The notes beneath the pieces are model-generated. The model worked only from the letters and a program-made list of their open reading frames with translations, searched no databases and was not told the origin of the DNA. From the NCBI GenBank assembly GCA_934663645.1, contig CAKUKR010000001.1:15081-79080 (forward strand): DNA of 64,000 nucleotides, in the 5' to 3' direction. This DNA is from an uncultured Muribaculaceae bacterium. GTDB taxonomy: Bacteria; Bacteroidota; Bacteroidia; Bacteroidales; Muribaculaceae. Below are positions 45,555-54,800 of this stretch, in pieces. The position numbers and the translations under genes were made by a program. The first letter of the stretch is position 1. Each line of letters begins with the position of its first letter.

Positions 45555-47288
45555 ATGAACAATACACAATTTGACATGGTCGCCAAGACCTTCCAGGGCC
45601 TCGAGGACGTGCTGCGCGACGAGCTTATAGCCCTGGGCGCGCAGAATGTCGAGACCGGAAACCGGATGGTCTCCTTCACCGGCGACAACGAGATGATGTA
45701 CCGGGCAAACTTCTGCCTGCGCACTGCCCTGCGCATCCTCAAGCCTATAGTCAAATTCACGGCTAAGAACACGGACGACCTCTATGACATCGTCCGCGAC
45801 ATCGAGTGGGAGCAGTACCTCTCGCCCGAAAAGACTTTCGCCATCGACTCGACTGTCTACAGCGACTCGTTCACCCACTCCAAGTTTGTCACCTACCGCG
45901 TCAAGGACGGCATCGTGGACCATTTCACGGACAACTGCGGCAAGCGGCCCTCGATACGTGTCTCGGGCGCGGACGTGATGCTCAACGTGCACATAGCCGG
46001 CGAAAGGGTGACAATCTCGCTCGACTCCTCCGGCGAGCCGCTCAACCAACGCGGCTGGCGCGTGGACAGCACCGCCGCACCTATCAACGAGGTGCTCGCT
46101 GCAGGCATCATACTCAAGACCGGCTGGCACGGCGAGTGCGACTTCGTGGACCCGATGTGCGGCTCGGGCACGTTCCTCATCGAGGCTGCCCTAATCGCCC
46201 AGAACATCTACCCGGGCATCTACCGCAAGTCTTTCGCCTTCGAGCGGTGGGACGACTATGACGCTGACCTGTTCGCCTCAATAGCCTCCGACGACTCCGC
46301 AGAGCGCAGCTTCGACCACCGCATCTACGGCGGCGACATCTCGCCAGATGCCATTGCCGTGACGCGCCGCAACATCCGCGCAGCCAACCTCGACGCGGTC
46401 ATCAGCCTGGTGTGCAAGCCCTTCGACGAATGGACCGAGCCGCCAGCCGACGGCATCCTCGTCACCAACCCCCCTTACGGCGAGCGGCTGCGCCCCGAGA
46501 GCATGGAGGAGCTGTTCTCCGGCATAGGCACTACACTCAAGCGGCATTTCGCCGGCTACCGCGCATGGATAATCGGCTACCGCGACGAGGACCTGCAGTG
46601 CATCGGGCTGAAGCCCTCCGTCAAATTTCCCATACTCAACGGCGCCCTCGAATGTTCGCTGCGCGAGTACGTCCTCTTCGCCGGCCGCTACAACGACTTC
46701 CGCGAGGAGGGTGGCTCGGTGCGCAATGACAACTTCAACCGCGACTACCGCCCCAAGGTGCGCCACCTCTCGGACGGCGAATGGGACAAGGAAACTTCAC
46801 GCTACGGCGACCGCAAGCCGCGTCGCGACCGTGACGACCGCCGCAAAGAGTTCCGCAGGGACGACCGCAGACGCGATTTCAAGCGCGATGACCGCCGTGA
46901 CGACCGCCGCAGGGACTTCCGCAAGGATGACCACAAGGATGACCGCAAGCGCGACTTCAAGCGCGATGACCGGCCTCGCGAGTTTCGCCGTGACGACAGA
47001 CGCGACGAGGGCAGGCGCGACTTCCGCAAAGACGACCGCCGCAGAGACTTCCGGGGAGATTCCCGCAAGGACGACCGCAAGCGCGACTTCAAGCGCGACG
47101 ACCGTGACCGCAAGCCGCGTGAATACCGCGCCAAGCCGGCAACCGTCGTCCCCGACAAAGGCCCGAAAATCTCCGCCGACTTCGCCGTCAACATAGACCG
47201 TGTGGACGGCAAGATAATGCGCTCGCGCCGCACCTGGATGAAAAAACAGTCCGCAGAGGACGGTACTGCCGACAATACTGACAAGTAA
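45555..47288 (+). CDS. THUMP-domain rRNA methyltransferase (RlmL-like) with Arg/Asp-rich tail
   Basis: 577 residues. An N-terminal THUMP/ferredoxin-like RNA-binding region (about 1-165, NTQFDMVAKTFQGLEDVLRD) precedes a class I SAM methyltransferase (FVDPMCGSGTFLIEAALIAQ; catalytic VTNPPYGERLRPESMEELFS). This matches the RlmL N-half family that N2-methylates a guanine of 23S rRNA. Residues about 415-535 are a degenerate repeat of DDRRRDFKRD/DDRKRDFKRD units, a strongly charged, probably disordered RNA-binding tail, with only a short normal end after it. It begins 60 bases after ftsZ; there is no sign of a separate promoter. Confidence 0.9.
   Translation: MNNTQFDMVAKTFQGLEDVLRDELIALGAQNVETGNRMVSFTGDNEMMYRANFCLRTALRILKPIVKFTAKNTDDLYDIVRDIEWEQYLSPEKTFAIDSTVYSDSFTHSKFVTYRVKDGIVDHFTDNCGKRPSIRVSGADVMLNVHIAGERVTISLDSSGEPLNQRGWRVDSTAAPINEVLAAGIILKTGWHGECDFVDPMCGSGTFLIEAALIAQNIYPGIYRKSFAFERWDDYDADLFASIASDDSAERSFDHRIYGGDISPDAIAVTRRNIRAANLDAVISLVCKPFDEWTEPPADGILVTNPPYGERLRPESMEELFSGIGTTLKRHFAGYRAWIIGYRDEDLQCIGLKPSVKFPILNGALECSLREYVLFAGRYNDFREEGGSVRNDNFNRDYRPKVRHLSDGEWDKETSRYGDRKPRRDRDDRRKEFRRDDRRRDFKRDDRRDDRRRDFRKDDHKDDRKRDFKRDDRPREFRRDDRRDEGRRDFRKDDRRRDFRGDSRKDDRKRDFKRDDRDRKPREYRAKPATVVPDKGPKISADFAVNIDRVDGKIMRSRRTWMKKQSAEDGTADNTDK
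46795..47115 (+). repeat. Degenerate tandem repeats coding an Arg/Asp-rich tail
   Basis: The stretch is built of related units of about 24-36 bases coding for DDRRRDFKR-like peptides. Unit boundaries are irregular. Unit number may vary between strains. Confidence 0.65.
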
Positions 47289-47333
47289 AAGAAAAGCACA
47301 TACAGAGTTTTCCGTTACCAACTATAGCAAGCC

Positions 47334-48605
47334 ATGAAAGATTTTCTCAACATACTCCTCCTCGGAAGCGGCGGCAGGGAAGCGGCGATAGCACGCAGCA
47401 TCGCGGCAAGCCCCCGCACGCGCACCCTATACACCGCACCCGGCAACGCATCTCCCTACGGCACCCGCGTTGAACTGAAGCCTACAGACTTCGACGCGAT
47501 ACGCCGCTTCACCGACGGCCATGACATCGACATGATAGTCGTAGGCCCGGAGCAGCCCCTGGTCGAAGGCATAGCTGACGCATTTGCAGACTCCCCGGTC
47601 AAGGTGATCGGCCCGTGCAGCGCAGGGGCGCGTCTCGAGGGAAGCAAGGAGTTTGCCAAGGAGTTCATGTTCCGCCACGGCATACCCACGGCACGCTTCA
47701 TGACCGTCACCGCCGACACCGTGGAGGAGGGGATAGGCTTCCTCGAGTCGATGAAGCCCCCCTACGTCCTCAAGGCTGACGGGCTCGCCGCCGGCAAGGG
47801 CGTGCTTATACTCGATTCGCTCGAAGTTGCAAAGGGCTCGCTGCGCGACATGCTCGACGGCATGTTCGGCGACGCTTCCCAGACCGTCGTCATCGAACAG
47901 TACCTCTCTGGCATCGAGTGTTCCGTATTCGTCGCCACCGACGGCGAGGACTACCGCATACTCCCGGTAGCGAAAGACTACAAGCGAATAGGGGAGGGCG
48001 ATACCGGCCTGAACACCGGCGGCATGGGCGCAGTCTCTCCGGTGCCGTTTGCCGACGAGGAGTTCATGCAGCGTGTTGAGCAACGCATCGTCATACCCAC
48101 CATTGAGGGGCTGCGCCAGGAAGAGATACCCTACAAAGGATTCATTTTCCTCGGCCTGATGAACGTGGAGGGCGACCCGATGGTCATCGAGTACAACGTC
48201 CGTATGGGCGACCCCGAGACCGAAGTAGTCATGCCGCGCATCACCTCCGACATCGTTGACCTGCTCGAAGGCATCGCAGACAGCACGCTGGGGCTGAAGA
48301 CGCTCACCGTTTCGCCGCAAGCCGCCGTCACCGTCATGCTCACCTCTGCCGGCTATCCAGGCGCATACGAGAAGGGGAAGCGCATCAGCGGCCTTTCTGG
48401 ACTCGGCGCGGACATAATCCCCTTTGCCGCAGGAGCGGAAACCGACGAGGAGGGCAACACCGTAACCTCCGGCGGGCGTGTGATTGCGCTCACAGCCATG
48501 GCAGACACCATAGAGGAAGCAGCGAGCCGCGCCAAGGCAGCAGCCGAAACCGTCACCTTCGACGGCCGATACTACCGCCGCGACATCGCCGACGACATAA
48601 GCTGA
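47334..48605 (+). CDS. purD: Phosphoribosylamine-glycine ligase
   Basis: 423 residues with the GARS layout: N-terminal domain (LLLGSGGREAAIARSIAASP), ATP-grasp core (VLKADGLAAGKGVLILDSLE, FLGLMNVEGDPMVIEYNVRM) and C-terminal domain. The usual N-terminal GGREHA is GGREAA here, a substitution of a strongly conserved His. It makes GAR in purine synthesis in the cytoplasm. A perfect palindrome sits just after the stop. The following gene begins 55 bases later. Confidence 0.95.
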   Translation: MKDFLNILLLGSGGREAAIARSIAASPRTRTLYTAPGNASPYGTRVELKPTDFDAIRRFTDGHDIDMIVVGPEQPLVEGIADAFADSPVKVIGPCSAGARLEGSKEFAKEFMFRHGIPTARFMTVTADTVEEGIGFLESMKPPYVLKADGLAAGKGVLILDSLEVAKGSLRDMLDGMFGDASQTVVIEQYLSGIECSVFVATDGEDYRILPVAKDYKRIGEGDTGLNTGGMGAVSPVPFADEEFMQRVEQRIVIPTIEGLRQEEIPYKGFIFLGLMNVEGDPMVIEYNVRMGDPETEVVMPRITSDIVDLLEGIADSTLGLKTLTVSPQAAVTVMLTSAGYPGAYEKGKRISGLSGLGADIIPFAAGAETDEEGNTVTSGGRVIALTAMADTIEEAASRAKAAAETVTFDGRYYRRDIADDIS

Positions 48606-48612
48606 CCTAACG

Positions 48613-48636
48613 GAGTTCTCGGAGCTCCGAGAACTC
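48613..48636. repeat. 24-bp perfect palindrome after purD
   Basis: Two exact 12-base arms with no spacer, 8 bases after the purD stop. No T-run follows, so it is not a typical terminator; a REP-like element, cruciform or protein site is possible. Confidence 0.6.
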
Positions 48637-48660
48637 TGACAATATGCACAAAGGACACCA

Positions 48661-49611
48661 ATGAGCAAAGTAGACGATATGCCAGGCTACCTGGCGGCTC
48701 TTGCAGCAGCCGCCACAGCCTCCGTCACCGCGTTTTGCAGCGGCATACAGCCCCTGTTGCGCACCGACGCATATCTTTGCCCTCCCGACATCTCGCAGTG
48801 GCTCACAGAACCGCTGTGGGGCTTTGTGGCGCAAGCCCTCGTCCTTTGGACGGTCAGCATAGCCGCCATACAACTCAACCGCCGCTGCAACCTCGAGCCT
48901 GGCACGTCTGCTCTTCCCGCGACGTTCTTTCTCATAGCCACGGCGGCCGTCCCCGCTGTCACCGTCTCGCTCTCCTCCGCCTCGCTGCTCGCCGCCGCCG
49001 CCGTCCTTGCGCTGCGGCAGCTGCTCCCGCGTGCCGACCGCGACGCAGCCAGAGAGCTGTTTCTTGCAGCCTCGGCAGCCTCATTCGGCGCAATGACGCA
49101 ATACGCATTCATACCCCTCGCGCTCGCCCTGCTCCCCGCAGCGGCAATCCTCGGGCAGCTAAACGCCAAGGCTATCGCGGCATACCTCATGGGGCTTGCC
49201 GCGCCATGGGCGATAATGCTCGGCTTCGGTGCGGTTTCGCCATTTGAGATACGACTCCCCGAAGTGTGGGAGAGCGGCATCACCAGCCAATGGGGCGCGC
49301 TCGCAGCAGCCGCGCTGACAGCCCTCACAGGCATCGTGCTGATGGTACGCGCAGCTATGACGCCGCAGACCCGCAGCACCCTCATCATGCGGCAGAACCG
49401 CGCCATAGGGACGCTGCTCACAGTCATGACACTCGCCATGGCCGTTGACTACACCAATTTCGCAGTCTACGTCCCGGCCGTCAGCCTCCTGACAGGCTTC
49501 TTCACAGCCGGCATCACCAGCGAAAACACCAACGCATCGCCCACACCCCTCATCCTGACCCTAAGCGCAGCATACACCGCGCTCTATATAATGCAAATCA
49601 TGCAATTATGA
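48661..49611 (+). CDS. Integral membrane protein of unknown function
   Basis: 316 residues, mostly hydrophobic, with about eight to nine predicted membrane helices (for example FLIATAAVPAVTVSLSSASL, FIPLALALLPAAAILGQL, LTLSAAYTALYIMQIMQL). The N-terminal SKVDDMPGYLAALAAAATAS leads into the first helix. I do not recognise a family with confidence; it may be a DUF6427-type Bacteroidetes membrane protein. Its stop overlaps the pdxB start by 4 bases, so the two are probably made together. Function unknown. Confidence 0.7.
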   Translation: MSKVDDMPGYLAALAAAATASVTAFCSGIQPLLRTDAYLCPPDISQWLTEPLWGFVAQALVLWTVSIAAIQLNRRCNLEPGTSALPATFFLIATAAVPAVTVSLSSASLLAAAAVLALRQLLPRADRDAARELFLAASAASFGAMTQYAFIPLALALLPAAAILGQLNAKAIAAYLMGLAAPWAIMLGFGAVSPFEIRLPEVWESGITSQWGALAAAALTALTGIVLMVRAAMTPQTRSTLIMRQNRAIGTLLTVMTLAMAVDYTNFAVYVPAVSLLTGFFTAGITSENTNASPTPLILTLSAAYTALYIMQIMQL

Positions 49612-50621
49612 ACGATAAACGCCCCAAAGTAGTAATCGACTCCGACATACCCTTCATACGCGGACGCATCGAGCCATTCGCCGACACGGCCTATGTGCCG
49701 CAGTTCGGCTTCACCCCGCAGCTTGTCGCCGATGCCGACGCCATGGTGATACGCACGCGCACACGCTGCAACGCCGAGCTGCTTGCCGGCTCAAGCGTGC
49801 AGATTATAGCCACCGCCACCATTGGCATGGACCAGTTTGACCTGCCGTGGTGCCACAGCGCAGGAATAAAGACCGTCAACGCACCGGCGTGCAACGCACC
49901 CGGAGTGGCGCAGTACGTATGGAGCTGCCTGATACGCCACGGCATTGACCCGGCACACACCACCATAGGCATCGTGGGCTGCGGCGGCGTGGGGAGCATC
50001 GTCGCCGACTGGGCGTTGCGCCTCGGCGCAAAAATACTCGTCAGCGACCCCCCGAAAGCCGCCGACGGCACGCTGCAGTACCCCGACACGCCGCTCGACA
50101 CGCTCTTGCAGCAGTCTGACGTGGTCACGCTCCATGTCCCGATGACCCGCGCCGGACAGCACCCCACATACCACCTGATAGGGGAGAGGGAGCTGCAGAT
50201 GATGCGCCCAGGAGCGTGGATCGTCAATGCCGCTCGCGGCCCCGTGGCTGACAACGCCGCGCTCCTCGACGCGATACGCACTCGCGGCATACACGCCATT
50301 ATAGACACTTGGGAGGGAGAACCTGACATCAACCGTGACCTGCTCCGCGCTGCCGACACCGCAACGTACCACATCGCCGGCTACTCGCTTGAGGGGAAGC
50401 AACGCGCCACACGCATGGCTCTCGAAGCTCTGCGCAGCCACTTCGGCTGGGACATCGACACCTCTGGCCTCGCAACGGCATACTCATGCCCCAAAGGCCT
50501 CAACGCACGCGCAATTGCAGACAGTTTCGACCCGCAGCCAGTAATGGACCAGCTGTTGGCCCACCCCGAAAAATTCGACACCCTGAGGGCTGAATACAAA
50601 TTCCGCCCGGAAGTGAAGTAA
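49608..50621 (+). CDS. pdxB: 4-phosphoerythronate dehydrogenase
   Basis: 337 residues of the D-2-hydroxyacid dehydrogenase fold. KVVIDSDIPFIRGRIEPFAD and CNAELLAGSSVQIIATATIG fit PdxB, as does NAPACNAPGVAQYVWSCLIR. NAD site: GIVGCGGVGSIVADWALRLG; catalytic Arg in VNAARGPVADNA, Glu in IIDTWEGEPDI and His in TYHIAGYSLEGKQRATRMAL. It oxidises 4-phosphoerythronate in the DXP-independent-looking branch of pyridoxal phosphate synthesis. Coupled to the upstream membrane protein gene. Confidence 0.9.
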   Translation: MNDKRPKVVIDSDIPFIRGRIEPFADTAYVPQFGFTPQLVADADAMVIRTRTRCNAELLAGSSVQIIATATIGMDQFDLPWCHSAGIKTVNAPACNAPGVAQYVWSCLIRHGIDPAHTTIGIVGCGGVGSIVADWALRLGAKILVSDPPKAADGTLQYPDTPLDTLLQQSDVVTLHVPMTRAGQHPTYHLIGERELQMMRPGAWIVNAARGPVADNAALLDAIRTRGIHAIIDTWEGEPDINRDLLRAADTATYHIAGYSLEGKQRATRMALEALRSHFGWDIDTSGLATAYSCPKGLNARAIADSFDPQPVMDQLLAHPEKFDTLRAEYKFRPEVK

Positions 50622-50658
50622 CACATATCAACCAACACAAACTCAAAGACGTACGCAA

Positions 50659-51732
50659 ATGAATAAACTCTACGCAATCATCATCATGCTGCTCGCCGCA
50701 CTCACCACGGCATGCAGCAACATGTCTGAAAAGGAGATCGAACAGATGACCTCGTCTGGCGTAGTGCTCGTGCAGAACGAAAGCTTCTACGAAATCACCC
50801 TCTCCAACGGCGAGTCAATCTACTTCTCCGACTACGACGAGGAGGAGGGCATCTCCGGCATCGCCACCGAGCTCGACAGCGTCCAGCCGGCAACGCACTA
50901 CGGCACAGGCTTTTTCGTATCCGAACACGGAGAGATAGCCACCAACAACCACGTCGTGGCATCGACTGCAAGCGAGAAGGACATCAACAAGAACGTTGAC
51001 CAGATACTCCGCTACATCAAGGCCGCCGTCGAGGAGTACTACAACGAGCTGAACTCACAGTACCAGCAGATCTCACAAGCGCGCCAGATGGCATACTACG
51101 ACATGTACACAAGCGCAGACGACTACAACACCCTCCTTCAGGCAGAGCAGCAGCTCGCCGCCGAGATGCAGGAGTGCCAGCAATACTACAGCGCGGTGGA
51201 CGATATCAACGCCAGCCAGTCTGACATTACATACCACAACCAGATAAGCATCGCCTACAACGACACTCACGTCACCTCCTCGACAGACTTCATACCCTGC
51301 GTGGTCACCAAGGCCGACCCGGAACACGACCTCGCAATAATACAACTCAAGGACAAGCGCACCCCCGAGGGTCACCACATATTCGAGGTAGGGGAGGGCG
51401 ACCCGCTCGAGGACTACACATTCAAGGAAAAACTAATAGGCAAGATAAAGGAGGACAAGAACAGCCGCCTCTTCATGACCGGCTTCAACCTCGGCCCGCA
51501 GCTCGCGCTTACCAACGAGGGCATCAAGTCGCAGTTCAACAGCGGCGCAGTGAGCCAGCGCACTGCCGACCGCATCATGTACTCCATACCGGCACTGCCC
51601 GGCAGCAGCGGCTCGCCAGTCGTCAACCTGCAAGGACAACTCGTGGCAATCAACTTCGCTGGCATCAACGGCACGCAAGGCTTCAACTATGGCATCCGCG
51701 TCAAGTACCTCCGCCAGCTCCTCGCCTCCTGA
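50659..51732 (+). CDS. Trypsin-like serine protease lipoprotein with helical insertion
   Basis: 357 residues. A lipoprotein signal (MNKLYAIIIMLLAALTTACS, Cys19) anchors it. The catalytic triad is His in ATNNHVV, Asp in PEHDLAIIQLKD and Ser in PGSSGSPVVNLQGQL. Between His and Asp is a ~90-residue helical, likely coiled-coil insertion (VDQILRYIKAAVEEYYNELN to QQYYSAVDDINASQSDIT) that is unusual for S1 proteases. Substrate unknown. It lies on the plus strand, converging with the 1501-residue gene across a perfect hairpin. Confidence 0.85.
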   Translation: MNKLYAIIIMLLAALTTACSNMSEKEIEQMTSSGVVLVQNESFYEITLSNGESIYFSDYDEEEGISGIATELDSVQPATHYGTGFFVSEHGEIATNNHVVASTASEKDINKNVDQILRYIKAAVEEYYNELNSQYQQISQARQMAYYDMYTSADDYNTLLQAEQQLAAEMQECQQYYSAVDDINASQSDITYHNQISIAYNDTHVTSSTDFIPCVVTKADPEHDLAIIQLKDKRTPEGHHIFEVGEGDPLEDYTFKEKLIGKIKEDKNSRLFMTGFNLGPQLALTNEGIKSQFNSGAVSQRTADRIMYSIPALPGSSGSPVVNLQGQLVAINFAGINGTQGFNYGIRVKYLRQLLAS

Positions 51733-51760
51733 TGATCCCGCAATCCCCCCGGCACCATAA

Positions 51761-51796
51761 CAAGCAGGGCGTGCCGCGAATGGCACGCCCTGCTTG
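51761..51796. terminator. Perfect 15-bp hairpin between convergent genes
   Basis: Arms 51761-51775 and 51782-51796 pair without mismatch around a 6-base loop. It lies 29 bases after the protease stop and 25 bases before the end of the large opposite gene. T-runs are weak on both sides, but its place suits a bidirectional terminator. Confidence 0.7.
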
Positions 51797-51820
51797 CGTA
51801 TAGCGTATGTCGTTTAGGGG

Positions 51821-54800
51821 TCAGCGCACTGCCACCTTGCGGGCGAATGTGCCGACACGCAGTATGTAGACGCCTTGCTCCGCGACGCTGATGCGCTCGC
51901 TGTCGGCGGCTGCCGCGATGCGGCTGACCGTCTTGCCGTCGGCGGCTGCAAGCGTCAGCGCCTGTCCTGCCGCGCCTGTGACGATGATGTCGCGGCCCTC
52001 TACGGCAACCGAGATGCCGTCAGCTGAAATGCCGTTCATTCCGCTAAGCTGCACTGTAACCTCCGCAGCTGGCGACGCGCCCTTGTCATAGAGGGCGCGG
52101 ACAGCATACTGCGCCTTGTCACCCTCCGGGACAGAAGCGTCAGTGTAGCGCGGCTCCTGAACAGTGGCTATCACCTCGCCCTCGCGCAGCACCTCGTAGC
52201 CAGTGAGCGTGCATACGGGGACTGTGCAGTCGTTGTAGGTCACGTCATCGAGGAACAGGGCAAACGCGCCGTCGCTGACGCACTGCACTGCAAAGCGGCG
52301 CGCCCCCTCGGGCAGGGCGTAGCGGTATTCAGTCCACGTGTCAGGCACTTCGATATAGTCGGCTGTATGCAGCGCAGTGAACTCCTCAGGGACGGTGCTG
52401 CCGGTAGAGTACAGCACGCGCATACGCTCTGCCGGGGTGTCCTGTGAGGTGAACGCCTTGGCGTAGAACGAAAGTATCTGCTGCTGGCCGTTGAGCATGG
52501 GCGAGACAGCCCAGTCAGAGTTGACATAGTTGAGCGAGGCTGACGCCATGAGCATCTTGTCGCCGCTGTGGGGCGTACCCTCTGCCCAGATGTTTATCCC
52601 CATTGCAGCGGCGTTGCACACCTGCCATGCCTTCGGCGCGGTGCAGTTGGGGTATGTGGTCATCGCGCCGGGGATTACGCTGCCAGCGTTGATGTACACG
52701 GTCTGGTCGTAGTCGCGGTCTGCCATGAGCCACTCGCCGATGCCGTCGATAGCCCAGTCCTCGTAGCTCTCGAAATCGTCCGTCACTGCGCCACGTGCCG
52801 TTGCTGGCAGCCAGGACAGCTCCACTGCACCGTCGGCGTTCTGCAAGCCCGTGAGGGCAGTGGGTGAGGGGAACAGAGGCTCTGTGGCGTTGACAGTGAG
52901 CGGCAGCGCATTGTTGGCAGCGTTGCCGTCGTCCTGCACGCTGACGCTGAACGTCAGGTCATGCCGTCCCTGCGCGAATGTACGGCTCATCGTCACCTGC
53001 ACGCGCTCGCCGGCGGGTATCGCGGGCAGCTCGGCAGAAACGGCCTCGACACCTGGTTCAGCCATTGTGACAGTGCCGGCAGGGATGTCCTCGACACCAT
53101 AGTTGTTGACAGTCACCACATAGTCAGCTGTTTCGCCGGCCGCGATGCGCAGCGGACCTTGCGCAGCCGTCACTGCGGCGTCTACGGCACAGCCCTCCTC
53201 AATGGAGAATGCGTCGAGATACATGTCCGCTCCGCACGCGGTAGTTCCCTTGAAGGCGAAGCGCACCCATTTGTCACGAGGCAGCTGCGAGATGTCTACG
53301 GTGTGGCGTTTCCATCCGGTAGTGCCGTTGTCGCGGTCGTAGGCAGGGGAGAGGGCTGCATAGTCCGCGCCCTCGACAGAGGCGAACAGCTGCACGGTCT
53401 CCGCGCTCGTCACGCCGTCGATATGGCTGTGGTAGAGCGCAAATGAAGCGACAGGGCTTTCCATAGCCGAGAGCGAGATTTTCGGCGAGATGAACCATGA
53501 GCCGATGCCGCTCTCGACCTCGCCGGCACTGTGGAACGTGGCGAGACCCTGGTCGCCGGAATAGTCCAAAGCGACGGGGTTGCGTCCCGAAGCGTCGAGC
53601 GTCCATGCGGAGTTCAGCGGCTCGTCGGTGACGCTCATCCAGGGGTAGAGAGCCATGTCCGCGCCGGCAAAATTCTCGGTTAGGGGAGCAGCGTAGGGAG
53701 TGCCGAACAGCACGTAGTTCGACTCCGTGGCCACGCCGTTCTTGCCGTCAGCCACGGCACGCACCACATAACTTGCGGGCAGTTGCTCGCCAGCGGGTAT
53801 GACCAGCTCGCTGTCCGTGAGCGTGGTGGCTTCCAGCCCCTGTGCCAGGCAGTCGAAGTCGCCGAAATAGCGGTAGACTGTATACGTCATGGCCGAAGCG
53901 TCAAACCAGCCGCCGTTGCGTCCTGCGGTGGGGGCAGACCATGTCAGCACGGGCTTGCCGTCCACGTCGGCGAGCGTGAGGTTTTCCACCGCGCCAGGGT
54001 CGTCCTTGCCTATGTATGCGGTGACGCGGGTCTCCGGGCCTTCGCCTGAGGCGTTCACGCCGTAAGCGTAGTATGTATACTTGCCGTCAGCCGCGATGTC
54101 GGTATCGGTAAATGAGAGCGCAGTGCCGGGGGCAGGGGAGGGGAACTCCTTGACCGCCTCGGCACGGTCGGCACGCATCAGCACCACGCGCTGCAAGTCC
54201 TCGAGCGTGCCGCCGTCAGCATCCGCCGTCGGCGCGGTTACGGTGACCGTTGCGGACAATGCTCCCCCCTCGCCCGGAGTGATTTCCAGAGCCGGCGCAG
54301 CGGGGACTTTGTCGCTGATTTCGCGCAGGGCGATGTTGTCAAGCGTCAGTGTGTACATATTGGGCGCGCTGGTCTCGTGGAAGCCGATGTAGTACAGGCC
54401 GCCGGCCTCGACGCTGAACGCCGCCGTGCCCTTGTCGGGGACTTTGCCGCTCTTGACCTGCGGGTGGTCGGCGAGCTGACGTGTCATGCCGGCCGACGTG
54501 GCGGCAGTGCCCAGCGACACGGAGAAGCTCTCCGGATAGCTCGACATCATGGAGCGGTAGTCGTAGGTGAGCATGTACATCTTGCCGGCCTCGAGGCGGA
54601 TAGCCGGCGAATAGAGCCAGTCGTCGCCGGGGAGGCGGTTCTCGTCATACTTGTAGTACATGTGCTTGGACGAAGCGGAATACTGCCATGTCGCGCCGCC
54701 GTTCAGGTCTTCCACAGTCCACAGGTCGGCATCGTCGGCAGTGTCGAATGTCTCCGCAAAGGGGACTGTACACTCCACGCCTATGGCGAGCCTGTTGGAG

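Noticed and set aside
46797..47321. A 174-codon minus-strand frame rich in Val/Ala opposite the Arg/Asp tail
   Set aside because: The hydrophobic repeats are simply the complement of the repeat tail; the plus frame continues a real methyltransferase.
47427..48668. A 413-codon minus-strand frame opposite purD
   Set aside because: Antisense shadow of a well-supported ATP-grasp enzyme; low-complexity composition.
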